A stretch of DNA of 64,000 bases from Pseudomonas sp. ATCC PTA-122608 (GCF_001952855.1 NZ_LPNO01000055.1:5504-69503); one strand, 5' to 3'; counted from the first letter of the stretch, positions 8,328-17,337 are shown. The notes: a model not told the origin generated them from the sequence alone. Made by a program: numbers and translations.

Positions 8328-10010
8328 ATGCGAGAAAGACCCGTATCGAACCCGGTGCCCACACCCGCCGCGTTCATCAATGCACAAAGCGCGATCACCG
8401 GCCTGCGCGGCCGGGATTTGCTCTCGACTCTGCGCAGCGTTGCCGCACATGGCTTGCGCAACCCGGTGCACACCGCCCGCCACGCCCTGAAGTTAGGCGG
8501 GCAATTGGGCCGTGTGCTGCTCGGAGAAACGGTGCACGAGCCGAACCCGGCCGACAGCCGTTTCGCCGACCCGACCTGGCAGCTCAACCCGTTTTATCGG
8601 CGCAGCCTGCAAGCCTACTTGAGCTGGCAAAAACAAACCCGCCACTGGATCGACGACAGCAACCTGAGCGCCGACGACCGGGCCCGGGCGCAATTTGCCT
8701 TTTCCCTGCTCAACGATGCAGTGTCGCCGTCCAACACGTTGCTCAACCCGCTGGCGATCAAGGAGTTGCTCAATTCCGGCGGCAACAGCGTGGTGCGTGG
8801 CGTCAGCAACTTTTTCGATGATCTGCTGCACAACAATGGCTTGCCGAGGCAGGTCACCAAGCAGGCCTTTGAAGTCGGCAAGACGGTGGCTACCACGCCC
8901 GGCTCGGTGGTTTTTCGCAACGAACTGCTGGAGTTGATCCAGTACAAACCCATGAGCGAAAAACAGTACGCCAAGCCACTGCTGATCGTGCCGCCGCAAA
9001 TCAACAAGTACTACATCTTCGACCTGAGCCCGAACAACAGCTTCGTCCAGTTCGCCCTGAAAAACGGCCTGCAAGTATTCATGGTCAGCTGGCGCAACCC
9101 GGATGTACGCCACCGCGAATGGGGCCTTTCCACCTACGTAGCGGCTTTGGAAGAAGCGCTGAACGTGTGCCGCGCAATCACCGGCGCCCGCGAGGTCAAC
9201 CTGATGGGCGCCTGCGCCGGTGGCCTGACCATCGCTGCGCTGCAAGGCCATCTGCAGGCCAAGCGCCAGTTGCGTCGCATCTCCAGTGCCAGTTATCTGG
9301 TGAGCCTGCTCGACAGCCAGCTCGACAGCCCCGCCACCCTGTTCGCCGACGAGCAAACCCTGGAAGCCGCCAAGCGCCGCTCGTATCAACAAGGTGTGCT
9401 CGATGGCCGGGACATGGCCAAGGTGTTCGCCTGGATGCGTCCCAACGACCTGATCTGGAATTACTGGATCAACAACTACCTGCTGGGCAAGGAACCGCCG
9501 GCGTTCGACATCCTGTACTGGAACAACGACAACACCCGCCTGCCCGCAGCACTGCATGGCGACTTGCTGGACTTCTTCAAGCACAACCCGCTGAGCCATC
9601 CCGGTGGCCTGGAAGTCTGCGGCACGCCCATCGACTTGCAGAAGGTCACGGTGGACAGCTTCAGCGTGGGCGGGATCAACGACCACATCACGCCGTGGGA
9701 CGCGGTGTACCGCTCCACCCAACTGCTGGGCGGCGACAAGCGCTTCATTCTGTCCAACAGCGGGCATATCCAGAGCATCCTCAACCCGCCAGGCAATCCC
9801 AAGGCGAACTACGTCGAGAACCTCAAGCTAAGCAGCGACCCGCGTGCCTGGTACTACGACGCCGCTCATGTCGAGGGCAGTTGGTGGCCCAATTGGCTGG
9901 CGTGGATCCAGCAGCGCTCCGGTGTGCAGCGCGAAACCCTGACCGCCCTGGGCAACCAGAATTACCCACCGATGGAAGCGGCGCCGGGCACGTATGTGCG
10001 GGTCCGCTGA
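8328..10010 (+). CDS. phaC2: Class II poly(3-hydroxyalkanoic acid) synthase 2
   Basis: Second mcl-PHA synthase, 560 aa, paralogous to phaC1. The nucleophile Cys296 is in GACAGG, with Asp in GINDHITPW and His in SNSGHIQSI. The ATG at 8328 is chosen because a strong AAGGAG (8313-8318) lies 9 nt upstream and the length matches the family; an upstream in-frame codon at 8292 lacks this. The N-terminal 20 residues are the most divergent part relative to PhaC1. Confidence 0.97.
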   Translation: MRERPVSNPVPTPAAFINAQSAITGLRGRDLLSTLRSVAAHGLRNPVHTARHALKLGGQLGRVLLGETVHEPNPADSRFADPTWQLNPFYRRSLQAYLSWQKQTRHWIDDSNLSADDRARAQFAFSLLNDAVSPSNTLLNPLAIKELLNSGGNSVVRGVSNFFDDLLHNNGLPRQVTKQAFEVGKTVATTPGSVVFRNELLELIQYKPMSEKQYAKPLLIVPPQINKYYIFDLSPNNSFVQFALKNGLQVFMVSWRNPDVRHREWGLSTYVAALEEALNVCRAITGAREVNLMGACAGGLTIAALQGHLQAKRQLRRISSASYLVSLLDSQLDSPATLFADEQTLEAAKRRSYQQGVLDGRDMAKVFAWMRPNDLIWNYWINNYLLGKEPPAFDILYWNNDNTRLPAALHGDLLDFFKHNPLSHPGGLEVCGTPIDLQKVTVDSFSVGGINDHITPWDAVYRSTQLLGGDKRFILSNSGHIQSILNPPGNPKANYVENLKLSSDPRAWYYDAAHVEGSWWPNWLAWIQQRSGVQRETLTALGNQNYPPMEAAPGTYVRVR

Positions 10011-10037
10011 GCCCAACGAAGACCTTAAGAAGACTGG

Positions 10038-10658
10038 ATGAAGACCCGCGACCGTATCCTTGAATGTGCCTTGCAGTTGTTCAACCACAAGGGCGAGCCG
10101 AACGTGTCGACCATGGAGGTGGCCAATGAAATGGGGATCAGCCCCGGCAACCTCTATTACCACTTCCATGGCAAGGAGCCGCTGGTGCTCGGGCTGTTCG
10201 AGCGTTTCCAGGCCGAGTTGGCGCCGTTGCTCGACCCGCCCGAGAACGCGCAACTGGCGGCCGAGGATTACTGGCTGTTTCTGCACCTGATCGTGGAGCG
10301 CATGGCGCACTACCGGTTTCTGTTCCAGGACTTGTCGAATCTGGCGGGGCGCTTGCCGAAACTGGCCAAGGGTATTCGCACCTTGCTGACGGCGCTCAAG
10401 CGCACCCTGGCCTCGTTGCTGGCCAGGCTCAAGACGGATGGGCAATTGGTCAGTGACACCCAGGCGCTGGGGCAGTTGGTGGAACAGATCACCATGACCC
10501 TGCTGTTTTCCCTGGATTACCAACGGATTCTCGACCGTGCAGGTGAGGTGCGGGTGGTGGTGTACCAGATCATGATGCTGGTGGCGCCGCATCTTTTGAT
10601 GCCGGCGAGGCTTGCGACAGAGAGGTTGGCGCTGCGTTACCTCGACGACGCGGACTAA
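10038..10658 (+). CDS. phaD: TetR-family regulator of PHA metabolism
   Basis: 206 aa TetR-type protein. The N-terminal helix-turn-helix lies at about residues 5-50 (RDRILECALQLFNHKG, then MEVANEMGISPGNLYYHFHGKE), followed by an all-helical ligand domain. In P. putida PhaD is an activator of the phaC1 and phaI promoters that responds to a metabolite of PHA breakdown. Here it is the last gene of the plus-strand cluster, 27 bp after phaC2, facing the convergent phaIF unit. Confidence 0.95.
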   Translation: MKTRDRILECALQLFNHKGEPNVSTMEVANEMGISPGNLYYHFHGKEPLVLGLFERFQAELAPLLDPPENAQLAAEDYWLFLHLIVERMAHYRFLFQDLSNLAGRLPKLAKGIRTLLTALKRTLASLLARLKTDGQLVSDTQALGQLVEQITMTLLFSLDYQRILDRAGEVRVVVYQIMMLVAPHLLMPARLATERLALRYLDDAD

Positions 10659-10659
10659 A

Positions 10660-10751
10660 ATGTGGGAGCGGGCTTGCTCGCGAAGGCGGCGTGTCAGCCA
10701 ATACATAAGCTGACTGATACACCGCCTTCGCGAGCAAGCCCGCTCCCACAT
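10660..10751. repeat. REPIN, head-to-head
   Basis: Arms atgtgggagcgggcttgctc and reverse complement. The spacer has gtgtcagcc and gctgactgatacac. It lies between the convergent phaD and phaF ends. Confidence 0.93.
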
Positions 10752-10779
10752 TGGATTTGTGTCGTTCTGTAGATTCCAT

Positions 10780-10815
10780 AAAAAACGCCCGACCTTTCCA
10801 GGCCGGGCGTTTTTA
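10780..10815. terminator. Bidirectional rho-independent terminator between phaD and phaF
   Basis: aaaaaacgcccg, an intervening loop region (acctttccaggc), then cgggcgttttt: a GC-rich stem with an A-tract on one side and a T-tract on the other. It can end phaC1-D transcripts on the plus strand and phaIF transcripts on the minus strand. Confidence 0.9.
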
Positions 10816-10830
10816 TGTGTCCTGCAAAAA

Positions 10831-11841
10831 TCAGGACTGACTGGTAGGCGTCGGGGTTGCCGGCGTTGCAGTCGGGGTAGCGGCAGCGTGGGTCGGTGGG
10901 GTCACCGAGTTGGTCGCTGGCGCCGGGGTTGCAGGCTTGGCCGCTACCGCTGGCTTTGGCGCTGCTGGCTTTTTGGCTACGGCAGGCTTCTTCGCCGCGG
11001 CCGGTTTGGCAGCCGGCTTGGCCGCTACAGGTTTTGCAGCCGCAGGTTTCGCGGCGGGTTTTGCAGCGACCGGCTTGGCTGCAGGTTTCGCAGCGGCTGG
11101 CTTGGCAGCAGGTTTAGCGGCAGCGGTTTTAGCCGCTGGCTTGGCTGCGGCTTTTGCTGCCGGCTTGGCGGCTGGTTTTGCCGCAGGTTTTGCAGCTGCT
11201 TTAGCGGCCACTGGTTTAGCGGCAGGCTTGGCGGCCGGTTTAGCCGCTGCGGTTTTAGCCGCAGGCTTGGCAGCCGGTTTTGCAGCAGCTTTGGCCGGCG
11301 CTTTAGCGGCTGGCTTGGCTGCCGGTTTGGCGGCGGCCTTGACCAGCGGTTTAGCGGCGGTTTTTGCAGCAGGTTTGGCCGCTGCAGTTTTCGCGGCCGG
11401 CTTGGCAGCCGGTTTAGCCGCTGCGGTTTTAGCCGCAACGGGCGCAACTTTCGCGCCGGTGAGTTTTTCGATTTGCTTGGTCAAGGTATCGACCTTGCTG
11501 TGCAGCGCTTTGACTTCAGTACGGCTAGGCACGCCCAGTCGCGAAATGGCACTGTTCAGGCGCTTATCGAAAGCCCCTTCCAGTTCGCCCCACTTGTCGC
11601 TGATACGCGATTTGGCAGAACCGGCGGAAGCTTTTGCCGCATCGACTTGTTTACCCACTGTGCTCTTGGTCAACTTCTCGGCCTTCTCGCCGTCTTTAAC
11701 CAAAGTCTCGAAGTATTTACCGCCGTCACTGCTCACCTTCGAGTACACGCCTAAACCGGCCAGCCAGATCTTGCGGGAGTATTTTTCAACTTCCCCGATC
11801 CACGAGCTGCCTTCTTTATCAGTAGTCTTTTTACCAGCCAT
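10831..11841 (-). CDS. phaF: PHA granule phasin with histone H1-like tail
   Basis: 336 aa granule-associated and nucleoid-associated protein. Residues 1-130 form the phasin domain: YSRKIWLAGLGVYSKV is shared with PhaI, followed by a heptad-like segment at about 100-127 suited to oligomerisation. From about 137 to 300 it is built of AAKP/AAKPAA repeats, resembling histone H1 tails. A Pro/Thr/Ala-rich end follows. In P. putida this protein binds both the granule and DNA and helps segregate granules at division. It starts 12 nt after phaI and has a GGAGA site before its ATG. Confidence 0.96.
   Translation of the reverse strand: MAGKKTTDKEGSSWIGEVEKYSRKIWLAGLGVYSKVSSDGGKYFETLVKDGEKAEKLTKSTVGKQVDAAKASAGSAKSRISDKWGELEGAFDKRLNSAISRLGVPSRTEVKALHSKVDTLTKQIEKLTGAKVAPVAAKTAAAKPAAKPAAKTAAAKPAAKTAAKPLVKAAAKPAAKPAAKAPAKAAAKPAAKPAAKTAAAKPAAKPAAKPVAAKAAAKPAAKPAAKPAAKAAAKPAAKTAAAKPAAKPAAAKPAAKPVAAKPAAKPAAAKPVAAKPAAKPAAAKKPAVAKKPAAPKPAVAAKPATPAPATNSVTPPTHAAATPTATPATPTPTSQS
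10910..11440. repeat. Low-complexity repeat tract coding the PhaF tail
   Basis: Imperfect short repeats of the codons for Ala-Ala-Lys-Pro (gcc/gct aag/aaa ccg/cct), read on the minus strand. The repeat leaves all other frames open, producing spurious long ORFs on both strands. Such tracts are prone to slippage and in-frame length change between strains. Confidence 0.85.
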
Positions 11842-11853
11842 CCCGTTGTCTCC

Positions 11854-12276
11854 TTAGTGTTTACGCGCGACACGTTCGAGCAATGCCGTTAGCTCATCGA
11901 GCTTAGCAGAGAGTGTCTCCACGTCATGTTTAGACGGAATGCCGATCCGATTCAAGGCACTTCCAACACGACTATCAAAAGCGCTTTCAACTTTATCCAG
12001 TTGCACTTCGACTCGACCTTTGACGCCGAAGAGTTCGCTCTTGACTTGATCAATCTGACTGTTGGCCGCACCAAGTTGTTCAATCACAACTTTTTTGCCT
12101 TTACTTTCAACATGTTGACCAGTCTTAACGAGTTCCTTGAAGTACTCGGCGCCCTCGCTGCCGACCTTGGCATAAGCCCCCAAACCGGCCAGCCAGATCT
12201 TGCGGGCATAGGATTTAACGTCGATCAGGGCGTTAGTTCCGGTAGCAATTTTTTTCTTCAAAATAACTTTGGCCAT
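11854..12276 (-). CDS. phaI: PHA granule phasin PhaI
   Basis: 140 aa phasin coating PHA granules. It shares with PhaF the signature YARKIWLAGLGAYAKVGSEG at about residues 17-36 and a helical C-terminal half with IGIPSKHDVE. The ATG at 12276 is chosen because GAGGTG lies 5-6 nt upstream and the start MAKV is that of the family; an in-frame codon at 12288 has no ribosome-binding site. It is the first gene of the phaI-phaF unit, convergent to phaC1-D. Confidence 0.95.
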   Translation of the reverse strand: MAKVILKKKIATGTNALIDVKSYARKIWLAGLGAYAKVGSEGAEYFKELVKTGQHVESKGKKVVIEQLGAANSQIDQVKSELFGVKGRVEVQLDKVESAFDSRVGSALNRIGIPSKHDVETLSAKLDELTALLERVARKH

Positions 12277-12381
12277 GGTGCACCTCACGCATAAAGGGGG
12301 GAGGAACTGCCCACAGAAGTTGAGGGCTTGGGCACAAAGTAGGCAGAAAAATTAGAATCGGCACCCTAAGAAGGACGAAAA

Positions 12382-12657
12382 TCAGGCCAGGGCTTTATCC
12401 AGCGCCTTCTCGATTTCTGACTTGATGGTGCCACTCATGGCGGACATCAACAGGCCCAGTTCGACTTCGATGCGCAGGGAATCTTCAGCCACTTTCACGG
12501 TGCCTTTAACTCCCGAGCGTTTGAGATTCAGTGTGTCGCCGACCCACGAAGACTCCAGGCCATATTGATCCTTGAGTTTGCTCGCCAACTTGTCGGCTTT
12601 TTCGCGGGCAGCGTCTTTACCCAGTGTGTGGGCACGTTCAACCTGTATACGGGCCAT
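12382..12657 (-). CDS. Small polyhydroxyalkanoic-acid-system family protein
   Basis: 91 aa soluble protein (MARIQVERAHTLG..., ending EKALDKALA). It belongs to the small family found beside PHA granule genes in many proteobacteria (PHA granule region protein). It lies upstream of phaI on the same strand, 105 bp away, and is divergent from ubiE. Its biochemical role is not established, and there are no recognisable catalytic motifs. Confidence 0.85.
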   Translation of the reverse strand: MARIQVERAHTLGKDAAREKADKLASKLKDQYGLESSWVGDTLNLKRSGVKGTVKVAEDSLRIEVELGLLMSAMSGTIKSEIEKALDKALA

Positions 12658-12800
12658 TTGAATGACTCCTCGTTATAGAGACTTGTCGACCCGCCATGCG
12701 GCAAAAGGTCTCGGTGGCCACCTATCTTACCTTCAGCCTTGCCAAGACAAAGCATGCCTTGGGGATTAGAATGCCCCCATTCTCTTTTGGTGACAGCGAT

Positions 12801-13571
12801 ATGACTGATCAGCGCAAAGGCAGCGATGCCGAACCCACCACTCACTTCGGCTTCAAGAACGTCCCGGAAAGCCAGAAAGCGGAAAAAGTCGCCGAGGTGT
12901 TTCACTCGGTAGCCGCCAAGTACGACTTGATGAACGACGTGCTGTCCGGCGGCATGCACCGCCTGTGGAAGCGCTTCACCATCGAGTTGTCGGGTGTACG
13001 CACCGGCAACCGTGTGCTGGATATCGCCGGCGGCACGGGCGACCTGGCGGCCAAGTTTTCCAAGCTGGTGGGCCCGACTGGCCAAGTGGTACTGGCCGAC
13101 ATCAACGGCTCGATGCTCAAGGTCGGTCGCGATCGCCTGCTGGACAAAGGCGTGGCGGGCAACATCGAATTCGTCCAGGCCGACGCTGAAAAGCTGCCAT
13201 TCCCGGACAACCATTTCGACTGCGTCACCATCGCCTTCGGCCTGCGTAACGTGACCCACAAGGAAGACGCCCTGCGTTCCATGCTGCGCGTACTCAAGCC
13301 CGGCGGTCGCTTGCTGGTGCTGGAGTTCTCCAAGCCGACCAACGCATTGATGTCCAAGGTCTACGACACCTACTCGTTCGCCTTCATGCCGTTGATGGGC
13401 AAGCTGATCACCAATGACGCCGAAAGCTATCGCTACCTGGCCGAATCGATCCGCATGCACCCGAACCAGGAAACCCTGAAGTCGATGATGGTAGAGGCCG
13501 GTTTCGACCGCGTGACCTACCACAACATGACCTCGGGCATCGTCGCCCTGCACCGCGGCATCAAGCCCTGA
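12801..13571 (+). CDS. ubiE: Ubiquinone/menaquinone C-methyltransferase
   Basis: SAM-dependent C-methyltransferase, 256 aa, methylating demethoxyubiquinol (and demethylmenaquinol where present). SAM motif I is VLDIAGGTGD at residues 72-81. The family signatures LMNDVLSGGMHRLWK and FGLRNVTHKEDALRSMLRVLKPGG are present. The ATG at 12801 starts MTDQRKG; an in-frame upstream codon at 12696 would add 35 residues with no homology. The stop overlaps the ubiJ start by one base (TGATG), starting the ubiE-ubiJ-ubiB operon. Confidence 0.97.
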   Translation: MTDQRKGSDAEPTTHFGFKNVPESQKAEKVAEVFHSVAAKYDLMNDVLSGGMHRLWKRFTIELSGVRTGNRVLDIAGGTGDLAAKFSKLVGPTGQVVLADINGSMLKVGRDRLLDKGVAGNIEFVQADAEKLPFPDNHFDCVTIAFGLRNVTHKEDALRSMLRVLKPGGRLLVLEFSKPTNALMSKVYDTYSFAFMPLMGKLITNDAESYRYLAESIRMHPNQETLKSMMVEAGFDRVTYHNMTSGIVALHRGIKP

Positions 13572-14194
13572 TGTTGTTCGCAGGCCTTCTCGCCAGCGTC
13601 GAACACGGCCTCAACCGTGTGCTGCGCCTGGACAGCACCGCCCTGGCACGGTTGGCGCACCTGAACGGCAGGATCATCGCCGTCGATTGCACCAGCCCCG
13701 CCTTGCAGCTGTTTATCCTGCCCAGCGATGAAGGCCTGTTGCTGGCGTCCCATTGGGCCGCCGATGCCGACTGCACCCTGCGTGCTTCCGGCTCAAGCCT
13801 GCTGCGCCTGGCCCTGAGCCGGGACAAGACGGCGATCCTCCACGGCCCGGACGTGGAACTCGAAGGCGACAGCGCGGTGCTGATGGACCTGGCCGCCGTG
13901 CTGCAAGACTTGGAGCTGGACTGGGAGTACGAGCTGTCCCGTTGGCTCGGCCCGGTGGCCACCCAACTGATCAGCGGTCACCTGCGCAGCCGCACGCGCT
14001 GGTACCAGCAGGGTTTCGCCAGCCTGAACCAGAACCTCGCCGAATACCTGAGCGAAGAATCGCGCACCTTGGTCGGACAACGGGAAGCGGAAGCGCGCTT
14101 TCGTGAACTCGACCAGGCCAAACTCGACCTCGAACGACTTGAGGCGCGCTTCGAGCGCCTGAGCCGCTCCCTTGATTCAAGCGATAACGCATGA
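13571..14194 (+). CDS. ubiJ: Ubiquinone biosynthesis accessory factor UbiJ (SCP2 domain)
   Basis: 207 aa protein with an N-terminal SCP2-like lipid-binding domain (about residues 15-115) and a C-terminal coiled-coil-like segment (EAEARFRELDQAKLDLERLEARFERL). In enterobacteria UbiJ binds lipid intermediates in the Ubi complex. Position between ubiE and ubiB, with 1-nt and 4-nt overlaps, is the standard arrangement and supports the assignment despite low sequence conservation. Confidence 0.92.
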   Translation: MLFAGLLASVEHGLNRVLRLDSTALARLAHLNGRIIAVDCTSPALQLFILPSDEGLLLASHWAADADCTLRASGSSLLRLALSRDKTAILHGPDVELEGDSAVLMDLAAVLQDLELDWEYELSRWLGPVATQLISGHLRSRTRWYQQGFASLNQNLAEYLSEESRTLVGQREAEARFRELDQAKLDLERLEARFERLSRSLDSSDNA

Positions 14195-15795
14195 AGCTGC
14201 TCGCCGTCCGCCGTTTGTTTCGTATCCAGCGCGTCGTAATCCGCTACCGCCTCGATGACCTGCTGTTCGCCCTGCCGCTGCCGTGGTTCCTGCTGGCGGT
14301 GCGCTATGTACTGCCGTGGCGCTGGTTCCCGCGCAAAACCCTCGAGCTGAGCCGTGGCGCGCGCCTGCGCCTGGCGTTGCAGGACCTGGGGCCGATCTTC
14401 ATCAAGTTCGGGCAGATCCTCTCCACCCGCCGCGACCTGTTGCCCGAAGACATCGCCGACGAGCTGATGCTGCTGCAGGACCGCGTGCCGCCGTTCGACT
14501 CGCAACTGGCGGTCACGTTGATCGAGGAACAGCTGGGCAAGAAGATCAGCGAAGTTTTCAGCCGCTTCGACATTGCGCCATTGGCTTCGGCCTCGGTGGC
14601 CCAGGTGCATGCCGCGCAGTTGAAAAGCGGCGAAGAAGTAGTGGTGAAGGTGATCCGCCCGGGTCTCAAGCCGATCATCGGCCAGGACCTGGCGTGGCTG
14701 TTCATCCTCGCCCGCGCCGCCGAGCGCTTCTCGGCCGACGCGCGCCTGCTGCACCCGGTTGACGTAGTGCTGGACTACGAAAAAACCATCTACGACGAAC
14801 TCGACCTGCTGCGCGAAGCGGCCAATGCCAGCCAGCTCAAGCGCAACTTCGAAGGCTCGCAGCTGCTGTACGTGCCGCAGGTCTATTGGGACTGGTGCCG
14901 CCCGAAAGTGCTGGTGATGGAGCGCATCTACGGCGTGCAGGTCACTGACCTCGCGACCCTGGCCGACCAGCGCACCGACATGAAAATGCTTGCCGAGCGC
15001 GGTGTGGAGATTTTCTTCACCCAGGTGTTCCGCGACAGCTTCTTCCACGCCGACATGCACCCCGGCAACATCTTCGTCAGCACCGTAAACCCGTGGAGCC
15101 CGCAGTACATCGCGATCGACTGCGGCATCGTCGGCAGCCTGACCCCGGAAGACCAGGATTACCTGGCGCGTAACCTGTTTGCCTTCTTCAAGCGTGACTA
15201 CCGTCGCGTGGCGCAGTTGCACATTGATTCGGGCTGGGTGCCGGCTGAGACCAAACTCAACGAATTCGAAGCGGCGATCCGCACCGTGTGCGAGCCGATC
15301 TTTGAAAAACCGTTAAAAGATATTTCCTTCGGTCAGGTGCTGATGCGCCTGTTCCAGACGGCGCGGCGCTTCAATATGGAAGTGCAGCCGCAGCTGGTGC
15401 TGTTGCAAAAGACCTTGCTGAACATCGAAGGCCTGGGCCGCCAGCTGTACCCGGACCTGGACCTGTGGAACACCGCCCAGCCGTTCCTCGAGCGCTGGAT
15501 GCGTGACCGTGTCAGCCCGAAAACCCTGCTGGGCAACCTGCAAAGCCAAGTCGAGCAACTGCCGCACCTGGCCAACATGACCCGCGACCTGCTGGAGCGC
15601 ATGTCCCAGCCCCACGCCAACGACCCGCCGCCGCCGTGGCACACGCGCAAGGACGACTGGTTCCTGCGCCTGTTGGGCGCCGCGCACCTGGTGGGCGGCA
15701 CGATACTGGCCGCCGGCGGTCCGCTGAACGAACTGGGCCACTGGCCGGCTGGCATCATGGTCGCCGTGGGCGTGTATCTGATCGTGCGTCGATAG
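14191..15795 (+). CDS. ubiB: ABC1/ADCK-type atypical kinase UbiB
   Basis: 534 aa protein needed for ubiquinone synthesis. The kinase-like fold has the KxGQ-type motif as IKFGQILSTRRDLLP, an Ala-rich loop (LASASVAQVHAAQL) in place of the Gly-rich loop, and the catalytic region FFHADMHPGNIFV followed by the metal-binding IDCG. The last 40 residues hold two hydrophobic helices anchoring it to the inner membrane. It starts on ATGA overlapping the ubiJ stop. Confidence 0.97.
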   Translation: MKLLAVRRLFRIQRVVIRYRLDDLLFALPLPWFLLAVRYVLPWRWFPRKTLELSRGARLRLALQDLGPIFIKFGQILSTRRDLLPEDIADELMLLQDRVPPFDSQLAVTLIEEQLGKKISEVFSRFDIAPLASASVAQVHAAQLKSGEEVVVKVIRPGLKPIIGQDLAWLFILARAAERFSADARLLHPVDVVLDYEKTIYDELDLLREAANASQLKRNFEGSQLLYVPQVYWDWCRPKVLVMERIYGVQVTDLATLADQRTDMKMLAERGVEIFFTQVFRDSFFHADMHPGNIFVSTVNPWSPQYIAIDCGIVGSLTPEDQDYLARNLFAFFKRDYRRVAQLHIDSGWVPAETKLNEFEAAIRTVCEPIFEKPLKDISFGQVLMRLFQTARRFNMEVQPQLVLLQKTLLNIEGLGRQLYPDLDLWNTAQPFLERWMRDRVSPKTLLGNLQSQVEQLPHLANMTRDLLERMSQPHANDPPPPWHTRKDDWFLRLLGAAHLVGGTILAAGGPLNELGHWPAGIMVAVGVYLIVRR

Positions 15796-15836
15796 CCAAT
15801 CCGGTTATACACTGTCGCAAATTGCCGGAGCCGAAA

Positions 15837-16229
15837 ATGAAAGACTGGCTGGACGAGATCAAGTGGGACAGTGACGGCCTGGTGCCGGCCATTGCCCAGG
15901 ACTACAAGACCGGGCGCGTGCTGATGATGGCCTGGATGAACCGCGAGGCCCTGAGCCTGACCGCCACCGAGAACCGTGCCATTTACTGGTCACGTTCCCG
16001 TGGCAAACTGTGGCGCAAGGGCGAAGAGTCCGGGCACGTGCAAACCCTGCATGAGATGCGCATCGACTGCGACGCCGATGTGGTGATCCTCAAGGTCGAG
16101 CAGATCGGCGATATCGCCTGTCATACCGGCCGTCACAGCTGCTTCTACCGCGTGTTCGAGAACGGCGAGTGGAAGACCGTCGAGCCCGTGCTCAAAGACC
16201 CGCACGCTATTTACTCGGCAGGACACTGA
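15837..16229 (+). CDS. hisI: Phosphoribosyl-AMP cyclohydrolase
   Basis: 130 aa zinc enzyme for the third step of histidine synthesis, opening the adenine ring of PR-AMP. The signatures YWSRSRGKLWRKGEESG and DCDADVVILKVEQIGDIACHTGRHSCFYR, with the metal-binding Asp/Cys residues, are complete. The ATG at 15837 gives the usual length; upstream in-frame sequence belongs to ubiB in another frame. hisE follows 2 nt later, the split (unfused) HisI/HisE arrangement of Pseudomonas. Confidence 0.97.
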   Translation: MKDWLDEIKWDSDGLVPAIAQDYKTGRVLMMAWMNREALSLTATENRAIYWSRSRGKLWRKGEESGHVQTLHEMRIDCDADVVILKVEQIGDIACHTGRHSCFYRVFENGEWKTVEPVLKDPHAIYSAGH

Positions 16230-16231
16230 AC

Positions 16232-16564
16232 ATGACCGATACCCTGAACCGCCTGGCCCAGGTGCTGGAAGACCGCAAAGGCGCGGCCGCCGACAGCTCT
16301 TATGTCGCCAGCCTGTACCACAAGGGTCTGAACAAGATTCTGGAAAAACTCGGCGAAGAGTCCGTCGAGACGATTATTGCTGCCAAGGATGCGCAAATCA
16401 GCGGCGACTGCAGCGACGTGATCTACGAAACTGCCGACTTGTGGTTCCACAGTCTGGTCATGCTCGCCCAACTGGGGCAGCATCCACAGGCAGTGCTTGA
16501 TGAACTGGACCGTCGCTTCGGCTTGTCCGGGCATGCCGAAAAGGCCTCGCGCCCGTCCGCCTGA
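16232..16564 (+). CDS. hisE: Phosphoribosyl-ATP pyrophosphatase
   Basis: 110 aa MazG-like helical hydrolase for the second step of histidine synthesis. The motifs SYVASLYHKGLNKILEKLGEES and DVIYETADLWFH contain the acidic metal ligands. The ATG at 16232 is 2 nt after the hisI stop, so the genes are translationally coupled. tatA begins 25 nt after its stop. Confidence 0.96.
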   Translation: MTDTLNRLAQVLEDRKGAAADSSYVASLYHKGLNKILEKLGEESVETIIAAKDAQISGDCSDVIYETADLWFHSLVMLAQLGQHPQAVLDELDRRFGLSGHAEKASRPSA

Positions 16565-16589
16565 CCAACTTTTACAGAGGAATTGCAGC

Positions 16590-16868
16590 ATGGGCATTTT
16601 TGACTGGAAACACTGGATCGTCATTCTGGTAGTGGTTGTTCTGGTGTTCGGCACCAAGAAGCTGAAAAACCTCGGCACCGACGTCGGTGAGTCGATCAAG
16701 GGCTTTCGCAAGGCCATGAACGACGACGAAAAGCCTGCCGACCCTACCGTGAACCCGGTGCCACCGGCGCAGCCTGTGCACCCGCAGGCCACTCAGCCGA
16801 TCACTGAACGTCGCACCTTCGACGTACAGGCCGAGCACGTCAAAGAGCAGAACCAAAAAGACTCGTGA
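16590..16868 (+). CDS. tatA: Sec-independent translocase subunit TatA
   Basis: 92 aa pore-forming Tat component. It has a short periplasmic start, one membrane helix (about residues 8-22, HWIVILVVVVLVFG), the hinge and amphipathic helix (TKKLKNLGTDVGESIKGFRKAM) with the invariant FG pair, and a Pro-rich acidic cytoplasmic tail. The ATG at 16590 follows an AGAGG site. It is the first gene of tatA-tatB-tatC. Confidence 0.96.
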   Translation: MGIFDWKHWIVILVVVVLVFGTKKLKNLGTDVGESIKGFRKAMNDDEKPADPTVNPVPPAQPVHPQATQPITERRTFDVQAEHVKEQNQKDS

Positions 16869-16878
16869 GTACTGAATA

Positions 16879-17337
16879 ATGTTTGGTATCAGCTTCTCTG
16901 AACTGCTGCTCGTCGGCCTCGTGGCCCTGCTGGTACTGGGGCCGGAACGCCTGCCCGGTGCCGCGCGCACGGCCGGCCTGTGGATCGGGCGCCTGAAACG
17001 CAGTTTCAACGCCATCAAACAGGAAGTTGAACGGGAAATAGGCGCCGACGAGATTCGCCGGCAACTGCACAACGAGCACATTCTGTCGTTGGAGCAAGAG
17101 GCACGGAAGATTCTCTCGCCAGTGCAGGAAACGCCCAAGCCGGTTGAGCCTGTGGCCGAGCAATCGATTGCACCGCCCGCCGCACCTGCACCTGCACCTG
17201 CACCTGCACCGGTCGTTGAGCCCGTGCATGCCGCCGAGCCTGCGCCCGCCGCGCCAGCAACCCCGACCGAACCCGCGCCGACGCCTGCCGTGTCGTCCGC
17301 GCCCCACGACCCTACATTGCCGCCGCGAGCCCCATGA
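16879..17337 (+). CDS. tatB: Sec-independent translocase subunit TatB
   Basis: 152 aa receptor component that binds twin-arginine signal peptides with TatC. The N-terminal helix MFGISFSELLLVGLVALLVLGPERLP with the conserved Glu/GPERLP motif is followed by an amphipathic helix and a long Pro/Ala tail (residues about 85-152) that includes an APAPAP run. The last 4 nt overlap the tatC start (ATGA). Confidence 0.96.
   Translation: MFGISFSELLLVGLVALLVLGPERLPGAARTAGLWIGRLKRSFNAIKQEVEREIGADEIRRQLHNEHILSLEQEARKILSPVQETPKPVEPVAEQSIAPPAAPAPAPAPAPVVEPVHAAEPAPAAPATPTEPAPTPAVSSAPHDPTLPPRAP

Noticed and set aside
10759..11857. Plus-strand open frames of 315-331 aa across phaF (Gly/Arg/Phe or Ala/Gly-rich)
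   Set aside because: Produced by the AAKP-coding repeat on the other strand. PhaF is a recognised protein and these are pure repeats without motifs.
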